Shown here in pieces: positions 27,728-40,338 of a DNA stretch of 64,000 nt (position 1 is its first letter; every line of letters starts with the position of its first letter). The translations under genes and the position numbers were made by a program. This DNA comes from Variovorax sp. MHTC-1 (lineage in GTDB: Bacteria; Pseudomonadota; Gammaproteobacteria; Burkholderiales; Burkholderiaceae_C): contig NZ_RWKI01000004.1 of the NCBI RefSeq assembly GCF_003984645.1, forward strand, positions 248,001 through 312,000, in the 5' to 3' direction. The notes beneath the pieces are model-generated. The model did no database searches. It worked only from the letters and a program-made list of their open reading frames with translations, and was not told the origin of the DNA.

Positions 27728-28264
27728 CTAACTCAGCGGCGGCCCCCCGGCGGCCGCGCCGGCTGGTCTGACGGCGGCGATCCGCTGCACGAATCGCGCC
27801 GGCGCCGGCAGGAAACCGTCCTCGTAAGCCACGACCCGCAGCCCCGCGCAGACAACCAGCAGTTCGCCGGGCTGCAGCAGGAAGTCGGGGCGCGAGGGCT
27901 TGCCCACGGTCTCGTTGCCCGCGGCGAAGGTTTCGTAGAGCAGCACGCCGCCGGGCGCGACCGCTGCGACGATGTCGGGCAGGCGCGGCCGCCAGAGGTA
28001 GTTAGTGACGATCACCGCTCCGAAGACCCGGCCTGCAAAGGGCCAGGGCCCGGACTCGATGTCGGCGACCAGTGCCTGGCCGAACCCGGCCGCGGAGGCG
28101 ACGGCCTCCGGCGACCGGTCCACGCCGGTCACCGGATGGCCGCGTTCGGCGAACCAGCGCATGTGCCGGCCCGCGCCGCAGGCCACGTCGAGCACGGAGG
28201 CGCCGGGCGCGAGCAGGTGCGACCAGCGCACGATCCACGGGGAGGGCGGGAGGTCGTGGCTCAG
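27728..28264 (-). CDS. Class I SAM-dependent methyltransferase
   Basis: The product (about 178 residues) has the SAM-binding motif [15 protein letters not shown], motif [10 protein letters not shown], and [20 protein letters not shown] further on, a small class I methyltransferase fold. The start is uncertain: the frame is open far upstream, but a 46-residue gene occupies that DNA. The best-placed codon is a CTG at 28262-28264, overlapping that gene's TGA as CTGA in the way ATGA overlaps usually do; GTG at 28231 would leave only about 13 residues before motif I. Target unknown. Confidence 0.7.
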   Translation of the reverse strand: MSHDLPPSPWIVRWSHLLAPGASVLDVACGAGRHMRWFAERGHPVTGVDRSPEAVASAAGFGQALVADIESGPWPFAGRVFGAVIVTNYLWRPRLPDIVAAVAPGGVLLYETFAAGNETVGKPSRPDFLLQPGELLVVCAGLRVVAYEDGFLPAPARFVQRIAAVRPAGAAAGGPPLS

Positions 28265-28401
28265 AAGCAGGCCCAGATCTGGTCCGCCAGCGTCACCAGG
28301 AAGCCCGGGCGGGTGTAGAGCGCGAACACGCCTAGCAGTGCCAGCGCGGCCGCCCCCAGCCAGCCGGCTTGCACGAGGCGATGGCGTGTGCTCGGACGCA
28401 T
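28261..28401 (-). CDS. 46-residue membrane protein
   Basis: A short frame between the MFS gene and the methyltransferase gene encodes one transmembrane helix (GWLGAAALALLGVFALY) with a basic N-terminus (MRPSTRHRLVQ) and the end [12 protein letters not shown] purine-rich stretch (GAGG) precedes the ATG. It is 14 bp after the MFS stop, and its stop overlaps the methyltransferase start. It has good coding character and I recall similar short proteins in related bacteria, but its function is unknown. Confidence 0.65.
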   Translation of the reverse strand: MRPSTRHRLVQAGWLGAAALALLGVFALYTRPGFLVTLADQIWACF

Positions 28402-28415
28402 AGCGGGAGGACCTC

Positions 28416-29633
28416 TCAGGCCGGCTGAGGAAGCGGACGCGCGATCGCGCCTTCCTTGACCGGCAGGTTGACGAGCGCCGCGAACACGCCGAACGCGATC
28501 GCGAGGTACCAGACGATGGCGTAGCTGCCGGTGCTGTCGTAGAGATAGCCGCCGAGCCAGACACCGAGGAAGGAGCCGACCTGGTGGCTCAGGAACACGA
28601 AGCCGCCCAGCATCGAGAGATGCGCCACGCCGAAGATCTGCGCCACGATGCCACTGGTCAGCGGCACGGTCGACAGCCAGAGGAAGCCCATCGCGCTCGC
28701 GAACACGTACACCGTGAGCGGCGAGATCGGCGCCAGCAAGAAGATCGCGATCGCCGCCGCGCGGCTGAAGTAGATGGCGGCCAGCAGCTTGCGTTTGGCC
28801 AGCCGGGTCCCCAGTGAGCCCGCGACGTAGGTGCCGAAGACGTTGAACAACCCGACCAGCGCCAGCGCATAGCTCGCCACCTCGGGCGAGAGCCCTTTGT
28901 CGCGCAGGTAGCTCGGCATGTGCACGCCGATGAACGCCAACTGGAAACCGCAGACGAAATAGCCCGCCATCAGCAGCACGAAGCTCGGGTACTTGAAGGC
29001 CTCGCCCACCGCCTGAAGGATGGTCTGGTCGCGGGGCACGACGGCGCCGGTACCGTGGCGCGGCTCGCGCAGGCCGAGCGCGAGCGGCACGATCAAGAGC
29101 ACCATGAGCGCCAGCACCAGCAACGCCGTCTGCCAGCCGAAGCCCGCTATCAGGTGCCCCTCCACCGGCACCATGAGGAACTGGCCGAAGGAGCCGGCCG
29201 CGGCGGCCACGCCCATGGCCCAGGAGCGTCGCTCCACCGGAATCTGGCGGCCGATCACGCCGTAGATCACCGCGTAGGTGGTGCCGGCCTGAGCGGCGCC
29301 GATCAGCACGCCCGCCGTCAGCGCGAACATGAGCGGCGTGGGCGAGAGCGCCATGCCCGCGAGGCCCAATGCGTAGAACACAGCCCCCGCCACCAGCACG
29401 CGAAAGGCGCCCAGTTTGTCGGCCAGCATGCCGGCGAAAACGCCGATCACGCCCCAGGACAGGTTCTGGATCGCGAGCGCGAGCGAGAAGCTCTGGCGCG
29501 ACCAGCCCTGTTCCAGCGTGATCGGCTGCAGCCAGAGACCGAAGCCGTGGCGGATGCCCATCGAGAGGGTGACGATCATGGCGCCGCAGAACAGGACTTG
29601 CTTGAGCGACAGCGGCTTCAGGGTGGAATGCAT
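28416..29633 (-). CDS. Major facilitator superfamily transporter (MCT/OFA type)
   Basis: The 405-residue protein has 12 hydrophobic segments in two halves. The start (CGAMIVTLSMGIRHGFGLWL), GMLADKLGAFRVL in loop 2-3, and GVHMPSYLRDKGL after the central loop recall the oxalate/formate and monocarboxylate branch. Substrate unknown. An inverted repeat GTATCC...GGATAC lies 10 bp before the start and may be an operator. Divergent from parE. Confidence 0.85.
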   Translation of the reverse strand: MHSTLKPLSLKQVLFCGAMIVTLSMGIRHGFGLWLQPITLEQGWSRQSFSLALAIQNLSWGVIGVFAGMLADKLGAFRVLVAGAVFYALGLAGMALSPTPLMFALTAGVLIGAAQAGTTYAVIYGVIGRQIPVERRSWAMGVAAAAGSFGQFLMVPVEGHLIAGFGWQTALLVLALMVLLIVPLALGLREPRHGTGAVVPRDQTILQAVGEAFKYPSFVLLMAGYFVCGFQLAFIGVHMPSYLRDKGLSPEVASYALALVGLFNVFGTYVAGSLGTRLAKRKLLAAIYFSRAAAIAIFLLAPISPLTVYVFASAMGFLWLSTVPLTSGIVAQIFGVAHLSMLGGFVFLSHQVGSFLGVWLGGYLYDSTGSYAIVWYLAIAFGVFAALVNLPVKEGAIARPLPQPA

Positions 29634-29642
29634 CCAGGCAAT

Positions 29643-29662
29643 GTATCCAAAAGCATGGATAC
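29643..29662. promoter_or_regulatory. Inverted repeat upstream of the MFS gene, possible operator
   Basis: GTATCCAAAAGCATGGATAC has two perfect 7-base half sites (GTATCCA / TGGATAC) separated by 6 bases. It begins 10 bp before the MFS ATG. The symmetric form is that of a dimeric repressor site; the regulator is not in the neighbourhood. Confidence 0.5.
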
Positions 29663-29738
29663 CCGTGTGCCACGGCGGCGACGGGCATTGTTGATATTTT
29701 CGGGGCGCGCTGATGCGCGGGCTGCATCAGAGGGGCTT

Positions 29739-29754
29739 CTGTATGTCCATACAG
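29739..29754. promoter_or_regulatory. Putative LexA (SOS) box upstream of parE
   Basis: CTGTATGTCCATACAG fits the CTGT-N8-ACAG LexA operator of proteobacteria, with perfect 7-base half sites. It lies 34 bp before the parE ATG and next to a -10-like hexamer, a position where LexA would block polymerase. Confidence 0.6.
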
Positions 29755-29774
29755 GTTTTTCGCCGGGCCACGCA

Positions 29775-29780
29775 TACAAT
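29775..29780 (+). promoter_or_regulatory. Probable -10 box of parE, leaderless type
   Basis: TACAAT ends 8 nt before the parE ATG with no Shine-Dalgarno in between. The corresponding -35 region would touch the right edge of the LexA-like box. Confidence 0.5.
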
Positions 29781-29788
29781 CCGCCCCC

Positions 29789-31765
<1,977 letters not shown>

Positions 31766-31810
31766 GGGCGTGACGCTGAGAGCGTTCAGGCCGAAAATGC
31801 AGCTCCCCAA

Positions 31811-31849
31811 CCGTTCGGACTGAGCTCGTCGAAGTCACGCCCCGAACGG
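31811..31849. repeat. REP-like element after parE
   Basis: CCGTTCGG and CCGAACGG bracket a GACTGAGCTCGTCGAAGTC core. The core is a diverged form of the GCTGAGCTTGTCGAAG motif at 35528. Such elements are frequent between genes of betaproteobacteria. Confidence 0.65.
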
Positions 31850-31857
31850 CAACTCCC

Positions 31858-32736
31858 ATGCGCACCCTTGGTCGTCTCTTTCCGCTGCTGTTGGCCCTGC
31901 TGTTGTCGATGACGCAGCTGTCTGCGCACGCGGCCGACATCTACGGCTACGTCGACGCCAAGGGCGTCGCGCATTTCGCGCCCGAGAAGCTCGACGAGCG
32001 CTACCAGCTCTTCTTCCGCGGCGGCCAGAGCTTCGACACCGCCGACGGCATCGGCCCGCTTTCGCGCGGCCGCGGCGGCAGGATCGACGGCAAGGTGCCG
32101 CGCGCCTCGCAGACGCTGCTCGCGCTGTTCGAGGCCTCGCCCAGCTACAAGCCCGCCCAGGGTGCGTTGCGCGAAGCCGCCAAGCGCCATGCGATCGACT
32201 ACGAACTGCTGCAGGCGCTGATCGCCACCGAGTCGGGCTTCGACGCGCAGGCCGTGTCGCCCAAGGGCGCGCTCGGCCTCATGCAATTGATGCCGGCCAC
32301 CGCGCAGCGCTACGGCGTGCGGGCCGACAAGCGCGGCTCGCTCGAGAAGAAGCTGTTCGACCCGCGCGTCAATATCGCGGCCGGCTCGCGCTACCTGAGC
32401 GACCTGATCGAGATGTTCCCCGGCGACATCGAGCTCGCGCTTGCGGCCTACAACGCGGGCGAGGGCGCGGTGCAGCGCGCCGGCAACAAGATACCGAACT
32501 ACCGCGAGACGCAGAACTACGTGAAGACGGTACTGCAGCTCTATGCCTATCTCAAGCCCTCGGCGGTTGCAGGTCGCGGCGGCAAGGCGCCGGGCCGCGT
32601 GCGCATGGAACTCGCACCGCCGCGCGGCGGCGCCATCGGCCGCGGCAACCTGCCGCCGGATTCGCGCAGCGTGCCCGCGATGCCGTCCCTGCCCGAGCCG
32701 CCGCAAGGGTTGCGGCTCGATCCCGCGCTGTCCTGA
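31858..32736 (+). CDS. Lytic transglycosylase with N-terminal DUF4124-like region
   Basis: The 292-residue exported protein has a signal peptide ending near AHAA, a DUF4124-like start (DIYGYVDAKGVAHFAPEK), and an SLT domain with the catalytic Glu in ATESGFDAQAVS, then GALGLMQLMPATAQRYGV, and LALAAYNAGEGAVQ. It cleaves peptidoglycan strands to 1,6-anhydro-muropeptides. A Gly/Arg/Pro-rich tail ends the protein. It sits between parE and parC, a conserved arrangement in this family, though no functional link with topoisomerase IV is known. Confidence 0.9.
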   Translation: MRTLGRLFPLLLALLLSMTQLSAHAADIYGYVDAKGVAHFAPEKLDERYQLFFRGGQSFDTADGIGPLSRGRGGRIDGKVPRASQTLLALFEASPSYKPAQGALREAAKRHAIDYELLQALIATESGFDAQAVSPKGALGLMQLMPATAQRYGVRADKRGSLEKKLFDPRVNIAAGSRYLSDLIEMFPGDIELALAAYNAGEGAVQRAGNKIPNYRETQNYVKTVLQLYAYLKPSAVAGRGGKAPGRVRMELAPPRGGAIGRGNLPPDSRSVPAMPSLPEPPQGLRLDPALS

Positions 32737-32742
32737 GACGCT

Positions 32743-32889
32743 ATGCAACGCCGAAACTTCGTTCTCGCCACCGCGCTGGCCGCCACGACCGGCGCGGCGC
32801 GCGCGCAGCACCATCTGCCCGTGAGCCCGTCTTTGGTCGAGCCTTACGCCAAGCTGCAACGCGGCGTGCCGCATCTCACCTTGGCCTGA
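32743..32889 (+). CDS. 48-residue exported peptide, possibly a gene remnant
   Basis: A short frame encodes MQRRNFVLATALAATTGAARA, an RR-containing signal sequence, followed by only about 27 residues (QHHLPVSPSL and on). It starts 6 bp after the transglycosylase stop and ends 48 bp before parC. The signal peptide is convincing but the mature part is too short for a known domain, so it may be a truncated gene or a secreted small peptide. Confidence 0.45.
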   Translation: MQRRNFVLATALAATTGAARAQHHLPVSPSLVEPYAKLQRGVPHLTLA

Positions 32890-32937
32890 GCGCAGTCCTT
32901 CGCATCTTTTTTTTCTTCTTCTTCCAGTCTCTTCTTC

Positions 32938-35328
<2,391 letters not shown>

Positions 35329-35343
35329 GGACAGGAGACACGC

Positions 35344-35529
35344 ATGGATCTCGGACCCGTCGGCATCTTCGTGCTCGTGGTCACCAGCGCCTGCAGCTTC
35401 CTGCTTGCACGCTGGCTCAGCAAGCGCTGGCGCGATGCGCGCCGGGAGCGCGAAAAGCGCGCCGCGGAGGCTGCGCAAAGCCGGCAGGTGCGGCGCGCGC
35501 GCGAGCGGTCCAAGAGCCGTTCGGGCTGA
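35344..35529 (+). CDS. 61-residue membrane-anchored basic protein
   Basis: The product has an N-terminal transmembrane helix (VGIFVLVVTSACSFLLARWL) and a strongly basic, probably helical C-terminal half (WRDARREREKRAAEAAQSRQ and on). A good Shine-Dalgarno (CAGGAG) precedes the ATG and the gene is 15 bp after parC, so it is likely made with it. No family recognised. The stop is followed by a 15-bp hairpin repeat. Confidence 0.65.
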   Translation: MDLGPVGIFVLVVTSACSFLLARWLSKRWRDARREREKRAAEAAQSRQVRRARERSKSRSG

Positions 35530-35565
35530 GCTTGTCGAAGCCAGCGCCCCGGCTTCGACAAGCTC
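35528..35565. repeat. REP-like palindrome after the parC operon
   Basis: GAGCTTGTCGAAGCC and its exact complement GGCTTCGACAAGCTC form a 15-bp stem with an 8-nt loop. The unit is a very common intergenic repeat of betaproteobacteria. It has no T-run and overlaps the last bases of the 61-residue gene. Confidence 0.85.
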
Positions 35566-35586
35566 GGACCGACCGGACAGCGCGGC

Positions 35587-36678
35587 CTACTTCAAGCGCT
35601 CCCACCAGCGCACATTCGTGCGCGGCCGGCCGATGGTCAGCACCTCGCCGATCTCCGGCGTCGCAAGCTCGATCTTCTTCGCCTGCGACAAGTCCGCAAT
35701 GCGGTCCAGCGGATCGCGCCAGGTGTGGAAGGCGAGGTCGAAGGTGCTGTTGTGCACCACGTAGAGCATCTTGCCGCGCAGCTCCTGGAAGGCTTGCACG
35801 CTCTCTTCGGGCGACATGTGCACCGAAGGCCAGTAGCTGTCGTAGGCGCCGTTTTCCATCAGCGCCAGGTCGAAGCCGCCGAAGCGCTCGCCGATCTGCC
35901 TGAAGCCGCCGAAATAGCCCGAGTCGCCGCTGTAGAAGATGCGCTCGCCGCCGCTCTGGATCACCCAGGAAGCCCAGAGCGTCTTGTTGCGGTCGTTCAG
36001 CGTGCGGCCCGAGAAGTGCTGCGCCGGCGTCGCCGTGAGGCCGACACCGTCGTGTTCCGTCGCCTGCCACCAGTCGAACTCGGCCACGCGCTCGGCCGGC
36101 ACGCCCATCTCGACCACGCGGGCGCGCACGCCCAGCGGCACGAAATAGCGCTGCACGCGCTGCGCGAGGTACTCGATGGTCGCGACATCGAGGTGGTCGT
36201 AGTGGTCGTGCGAGAGGATCAGCCCCTCGATCGGCGGCAGCTGCTCGAGCGTGAGCGGCGGCTTGTGGAAGCGCCTGGGGCCGACGAACTGGAAAGGCGA
36301 CGCGCGTTCGCTGAACACGGGATCGATCAGCCAGTACTTGCCGCGCAGCTTGAGCAGGTGCGAGGAATGGCCGAGGCGGATCACGTGGTTCGCCTGCGAA
36401 TCCAGGGCCTCGAGTTGCGCGGTGGTCATGGCGCGCACGGGGATCGGATCGACGGGCACGGTGCCGTTCTTGTTGGCCGTGAGAAAGCGCGACCAGATCT
36501 TCCAGGAGCCCTGGGAGGGCAGCGCCTGCGGATTCGGCATGTTCTCGAAGACGCAGCCCTTGAATTGCGGCGAGGCGCCGTACGGGCTCTCGCAGGCGCT
36601 GGTGCTGCTGGCGCAGCCGGCGATCAGGCCGAAGGCGGCGGCCAAAAAGAGACTCTTGAACATGAGGTCGTTTGTCAT
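35587..36678 (-). CDS. MBL-fold hydrolase lipoprotein (UlaG/NAPE-PLD-like)
   Basis: The product (363 residues, or 358 from the ATG at 36663) has a lipoprotein signal with lipobox IAGC and an MBL-fold domain. Metal ligands are in LSHDHYDHLD, PAQHFSGR, FYSGDSGYFGGF and a late His in VVHNSTFDLAFHTW. The order with RLGHSSHLLKLRGKYWLIDPVF before the HxHxDH motif fits the UlaG/NAPE-phospholipase D branch, so a phosphodiesterase or lactonase acting on the envelope is plausible. The substrate is unknown. It is divergent from the patatin gene, 105 bp away. Confidence 0.85.
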   Translation of the reverse strand: MTNDLMFKSLFLAAAFGLIAGCASSTSACESPYGASPQFKGCVFENMPNPQALPSQGSWKIWSRFLTANKNGTVPVDPIPVRAMTTAQLEALDSQANHVIRLGHSSHLLKLRGKYWLIDPVFSERASPFQFVGPRRFHKPPLTLEQLPPIEGLILSHDHYDHLDVATIEYLAQRVQRYFVPLGVRARVVEMGVPAERVAEFDWWQATEHDGVGLTATPAQHFSGRTLNDRNKTLWASWVIQSGGERIFYSGDSGYFGGFRQIGERFGGFDLALMENGAYDSYWPSVHMSPEESVQAFQELRGKMLYVVHNSTFDLAFHTWRDPLDRIADLSQAKKIELATPEIGEVLTIGRPRTNVRWWERLK

Positions 36679-36747
36679 CGCCGCGAGCTTAACCACTGCA
36701 ACCTGCATCCGGCATAGACCGTTTGCGGCATTGATACCCCTCGCCAA

Positions 36748-36765
36748 GCGTGAAATATTTCACGC
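36748..36765. promoter_or_regulatory. 18-bp perfect palindrome upstream of the patatin gene
   Basis: GCGTGAAATATTTCACGC is its own reverse complement over 18 bases. It ends 18 bp before the patatin ATG, just upstream of the Shine-Dalgarno (GAGGAG), in the gap shared with the divergent MBL gene. It looks like an operator for a dimeric regulator that is not encoded nearby; an mRNA hairpin is the alternative. Confidence 0.6.
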
Positions 36766-36783
36766 GGAACGACGAGGAGCCGC

Positions 36784-39700
36784 ATGGACGACACCATCCA
36801 AGAGCTGGTGGCAACGCGCCGCAAGGCGCTGGCGGGCGTCGACGACGGCCGCCGGCCCTGGGGCTTGGCCCTGTCGGGCGGTGGCATCCGCAGCGCCACC
36901 TTCTGCCTCGGCCTGATGAAGGCGCTGGCCGCGCGCCGGCAACTGCTCAAGTTCGACCTGATCTCGACCGTCTCGGGCGGCGGCTACATCGGCGCCACCC
37001 TGGGCCGGCTCTGCACCGAAGCGAAATCGGCCGAAGAGGTGCGCGACATCGAGCGCGCGATGGGCGACGTCGACCGCGCGCGCTTCGGCTGGTGGCTGCG
37101 CAGCAACGGCCGCTATCTCATTCCGGGCGGGCTGCGCGACACGTTGTTCGCCAGCGCGCTCTACCTGCGCAACCTGCTGGGCACGCACATCGAGATCGCG
37201 ATCGCCGCCGGCCTGATCGGCATGGTGCTCGCCGCCGTCAACCTGCTGCTGTGGGACACGGTGTTCCGTGCCGTGGACCTCAACAGCCTGCCTTCGGATG
37301 TGCTGGCCGGCGCCACCGATCTAGCGAGCGTGCATTCGGCGCGCCTGCTGGTGCAATGGTCGACGCAGTGGCCGACGCTGTGGTTCACGCTGATCGGCCC
37401 CTTCATCGCCTCGGTGGTGCTGGCCTGCGCCTACTGGTCGGTGCGCGACAAGCCGTCCACCTCGTCGATGCTGGTGCAGGTGGCGATGTGGTGCGCGCTC
37501 GGCGCCGGCGCCTGCTGGATCGGGCCGCGCCTGGTGCTCCACTACAGCGGGCCGCTCTGGCTGGCGCCCGCCTTCGTGGCCTTTGCGCTGTGCTGGGTCG
37601 TCGCGCTGCTGTGGGTGCTGTGGCGCAGCAACAGGCGCACGCCGGCGCAGCTGCGCAACGAGCTGACCGAGGCGCTCGCGGCCGTGATCAACTCCGCATT
37701 GCTGATCGTGATGCTGGGCCTGCTCGACCGCAGCGCCTGGTGGCTCGCCGCCGAAACGCAGCGGGAGCGCGCTTCCTATGGGGCGGCGCTGCTGATCGTT
37801 GCGGCGGCCTTGCGCGGCGTGCTGCCGATGCTGCTGTCGCAGAAGCGCGAGGCGCCTGGCATCGGCAAGACGCTGATGCTGACGCTCGCCAGCCTGTTCG
37901 GCCTGGTGCTGGCCTTCTGCCTCGCGGCCTGGTGGGTCGGCGTGGTCTATTCGGTGGCGCTGCTGCCCGTGTTCACGCCCGAGGGGCTGGACTTCTCGCG
38001 CGGCTGGGTCTGGCTCGGCACCATCGCCGTCATCGTCGGCAGCTATGCGCTGGTCACCGGGCGCAACTTCGGCTTTCTCAACGTCTCCTCGCTGCACATG
38101 TTCTACAAGGCGCGCATCGTGCGCGGCTACCTCGGGGCCGCCAACGCGAAGCGCCTGGGCGCCAGTCCGACGGACGCGGTCTCGGGCCTGGAGCCGCCGC
38201 GGGTGCCGGTCGGCGAGGTCGACGCGCGCGACGACATCTCGCAGTTGCGCTATGCGCCGCACCTGCATGGCGGGCCGGTGCATCTCGCCAACGTCTGCAT
38301 CAACCAGACGCACGACCCCAAGCAGCGCCTGTTCAACCGCGACCGCAAGAGCCAGCCGCTCACCATCGGCCCGCTGGGCTGGATGCAGGCCGGCGGCGCC
38401 AACTGGGCGCAGGCGCACGGCGATGGCGCGCTCACCCTCGGCGCATGGACGGCGATTTCGGGCGCGGCCTTCGCACCCGGCCTCGGCCGGCTCACCAAGC
38501 GCGGCATCGCGGCGCTGTCGGTGTTCGCGGGGCTGCGCCTGGGCTACTGGTGGAACAGTGCCGAAGCCGGCATCGTGCAGCGCGGCGCAGCCGTGCATGC
38601 CAGCCCGTTGCTGATGAAGACGCGCTTCATGCTGCTCGAATGCTTCGGCGCCTTTCCCGGCAGCAGCTCGGCCAACTGGTTCCTGAGCGACGGCGGCCAT
38701 TTCGAGAATACCGGCGCCTACGCGCTGCTGCGCCAGCAGGCCTCGCTGATCGTGATCGCCGATTGCGGCGCCGATCCGGAGTACCGCTTCTGCGACCTCG
38801 AGGTGCTGATCCGCCGCGCCCGCATCGACCTCAACGCAGAGATCACCTTCATGAAGCCCCGGCCCGGCGCCGACTGGGCGCACCTGGGCGCCTTCGGTTC
38901 GCTCAACGATCTCGCCTCGTCCCACAGCCAGGCCTGCCTGGCGCTCGCGCAGGTGCGCTATGCGAGCGGCGCGACGGGACAGATCGTGCTGGTCAAGCCC
39001 AACGTCTCGGCGACGCTGCCGGTCGACCTGGTGAATTTCAAGGCCTCCAATCCGCTCTTTCCGCAGCAGCCGACCACCGACCAGTTCTTCGACGAAGCCC
39101 AGTGGGAGAGCTATTTCCGGCTCGGCGCCGAGATCGGCTCGCGCCTCGAAGGCGAGATGCTCGACGAGGTGGCGATGGGCGCGCCGGGGCTCTTCGTCCC
39201 CGACGATGGCCAGGCGCAGCCGCCGGTGCGTGCGGCCGATGCCGATCGCGACGACAAGGACAGCGCAGCCGCACCGACTGCCGGCGCGATGAGCCGGCTG
39301 CAGGCCCGCGTGATGAGGGCCGGCGCGATGACGGCCTCGGTCGGACTCGGCACGGCCGCCACCTTCGGCGTCGCGGCCTGGCAGGGCATCGACAGCTGGC
39401 GCGTGCAGCGCGCCGAGACGCAGAAGGCCGAGAACAGCGCGTTCAAGGACCTCACCGAGCTCTGGGCCCGCCTGCGCGCCGGCACCGCGACGAACGAAGC
39501 GCCGGCGCTCCTGGCTGCCGAGCTGCTGCGCACCGGCGACCTGCTGTGCCGCGACGGCAGCGAGAACTTCATGGCGAAGTTCCGGCTCTCGGTGCGCATC
39601 GTCGACGATGCCAAGCAGGCCTGCGTCAACGAAGCGGCCGAGCAGCGCACGCCGGCCTGCGCGCGCCTGCTCGACCCCGGCAACGGCATCGACTGCCTGC

Positions 39701-40332
39701 AGCCGGCGCAGGCGCCGGCCTGCGCGCCGCGCTACTGGGCGCGCGACTATTCCGGGCAGACGGGTTCCAAGCAGAACTGCAGCGGCACCTTGCCCGAGCC
39801 CTGGCCGGTGGTGGTGTGGCTGCGCGATCGGATCGCCGGGCCGCCCGGGGTGCAGGTCGCCGCCGCGCCGCCGCCGGTCGTGCAGGGCGCGCAGCCGCCT
39901 TACATGCCGCGGTCGGCCCAAAACGGCGAAACGCCGGCGAACGGCGCGCCTGCCGCACCGGCCGCGGTCGCACCGCCGCCCGGCGTGTGCAACGATACCG
40001 TGGTCTACATCCAGACCTACGGCTCCGCGCTGCGGGACAAGGCCCGCGCGTGGCGCGGACCCTGGCGCGCGCTGGGCGCTTCGGTGCCGCCGATGGAGGA
40101 CGTGCTCAGCACCTCGCGCCGGGCCGGACGCTCGCCGCCCACCGGCCATCCCGAGCCTAGCGTGATCATTCGCGACGAGACGGCGCGCGCCTGTGCGCAG
40201 GCCCTGGTGCAGACCGCTGCTTCCCCGACCGGCCAGCCCTGGGTCATCAAGCTGCTGCCGCGCTCGATCAGGGCGGCGCCCGGCGCGATCGAGGTGTGGC
40301 TGCCGCGGAGCAAGGACGCGTCCGCGGGTTGA
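36784..40332 (+). CDS. Large multi-spanning patatin-like phospholipase
   Basis: This 1182-residue protein begins with a patatin domain: oxyanion-hole motif SGGGIRSAT (residues 31-39), nucleophile Ser64 in STVSGGGYIGA, and the Asp of the catalytic dyad in SDGGHFENTG near residue 636. About 500 residues with seven or so hydrophobic segments (roughly 130-430) split the two catalytic parts. After residue 790 come a further hydrophobic stretch, a Cys-containing region, a Pro/Ala-rich linker and a C-terminal domain (VVYIQTYGSALRDKA and on) resembling small LytR/SPOR-like periplasmic domains. It probably acts as a lipid acyl hydrolase at the membrane. The next gene, an SGNH hydrolase, follows after 6 bp. 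Confidence 0.85.
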   Translation: MDDTIQELVATRRKALAGVDDGRRPWGLALSGGGIRSATFCLGLMKALAARRQLLKFDLISTVSGGGYIGATLGRLCTEAKSAEEVRDIERAMGDVDRARFGWWLRSNGRYLIPGGLRDTLFASALYLRNLLGTHIEIAIAAGLIGMVLAAVNLLLWDTVFRAVDLNSLPSDVLAGATDLASVHSARLLVQWSTQWPTLWFTLIGPFIASVVLACAYWSVRDKPSTSSMLVQVAMWCALGAGACWIGPRLVLHYSGPLWLAPAFVAFALCWVVALLWVLWRSNRRTPAQLRNELTEALAAVINSALLIVMLGLLDRSAWWLAAETQRERASYGAALLIVAAALRGVLPMLLSQKREAPGIGKTLMLTLASLFGLVLAFCLAAWWVGVVYSVALLPVFTPEGLDFSRGWVWLGTIAVIVGSYALVTGRNFGFLNVSSLHMFYKARIVRGYLGAANAKRLGASPTDAVSGLEPPRVPVGEVDARDDISQLRYAPHLHGGPVHLANVCINQTHDPKQRLFNRDRKSQPLTIGPLGWMQAGGANWAQAHGDGALTLGAWTAISGAAFAPGLGRLTKRGIAALSVFAGLRLGYWWNSAEAGIVQRGAAVHASPLLMKTRFMLLECFGAFPGSSSANWFLSDGGHFENTGAYALLRQQASLIVIADCGADPEYRFCDLEVLIRRARIDLNAEITFMKPRPGADWAHLGAFGSLNDLASSHSQACLALAQVRYASGATGQIVLVKPNVSATLPVDLVNFKASNPLFPQQPTTDQFFDEAQWESYFRLGAEIGSRLEGEMLDEVAMGAPGLFVPDDGQAQPPVRAADADRDDKDSAAAPTAGAMSRLQARVMRAGAMTASVGLGTAATFGVAAWQGIDSWRVQRAETQKAENSAFKDLTELWARLRAGTATNEAPALLAAELLRTGDLLCRDGSENFMAKFRLSVRIVDDAKQACVNEAAEQRTPACARLLDPGNGIDCLQPAQAPACAPRYWARDYSGQTGSKQNCSGTLPEPWPVVVWLRDRIAGPPGVQVAAAPPPVVQGAQPPYMPRSAQNGETPANGAPAAPAAVAPPPGVCNDTVVYIQTYGSALRDKARAWRGPWRALGASVPPMEDVLSTSRRAGRSPPTGHPEPSVIIRDETARACAQALVQTAASPTGQPWVIKLLPRSIRAAPGAIEVWLPRSKDASAG

Positions 40333-40338
40333 CGAATC

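Noticed and set aside
28416..29633. The MFS gene at 28416 as a distant kguT
   Set aside because: It lies 13 kb from the kgu operon, resembles the oxalate/formate and monocarboxylate branch, and is preceded by a different inverted repeat.
35528..35565. The 15-bp palindrome as a Rho-independent terminator
   Set aside because: There is no T-run on either side, and the unit is a common dispersed repeat in betaproteobacteria.
37321..40149. A 942-codon minus-strand frame and a 1136-codon plus-strand frame over the patatin gene
   Set aside because: Both are frame shadows of the 1182-residue patatin protein, which has catalytic motifs and membrane helices; the shadows have biased Arg/Ala/Gly composition.
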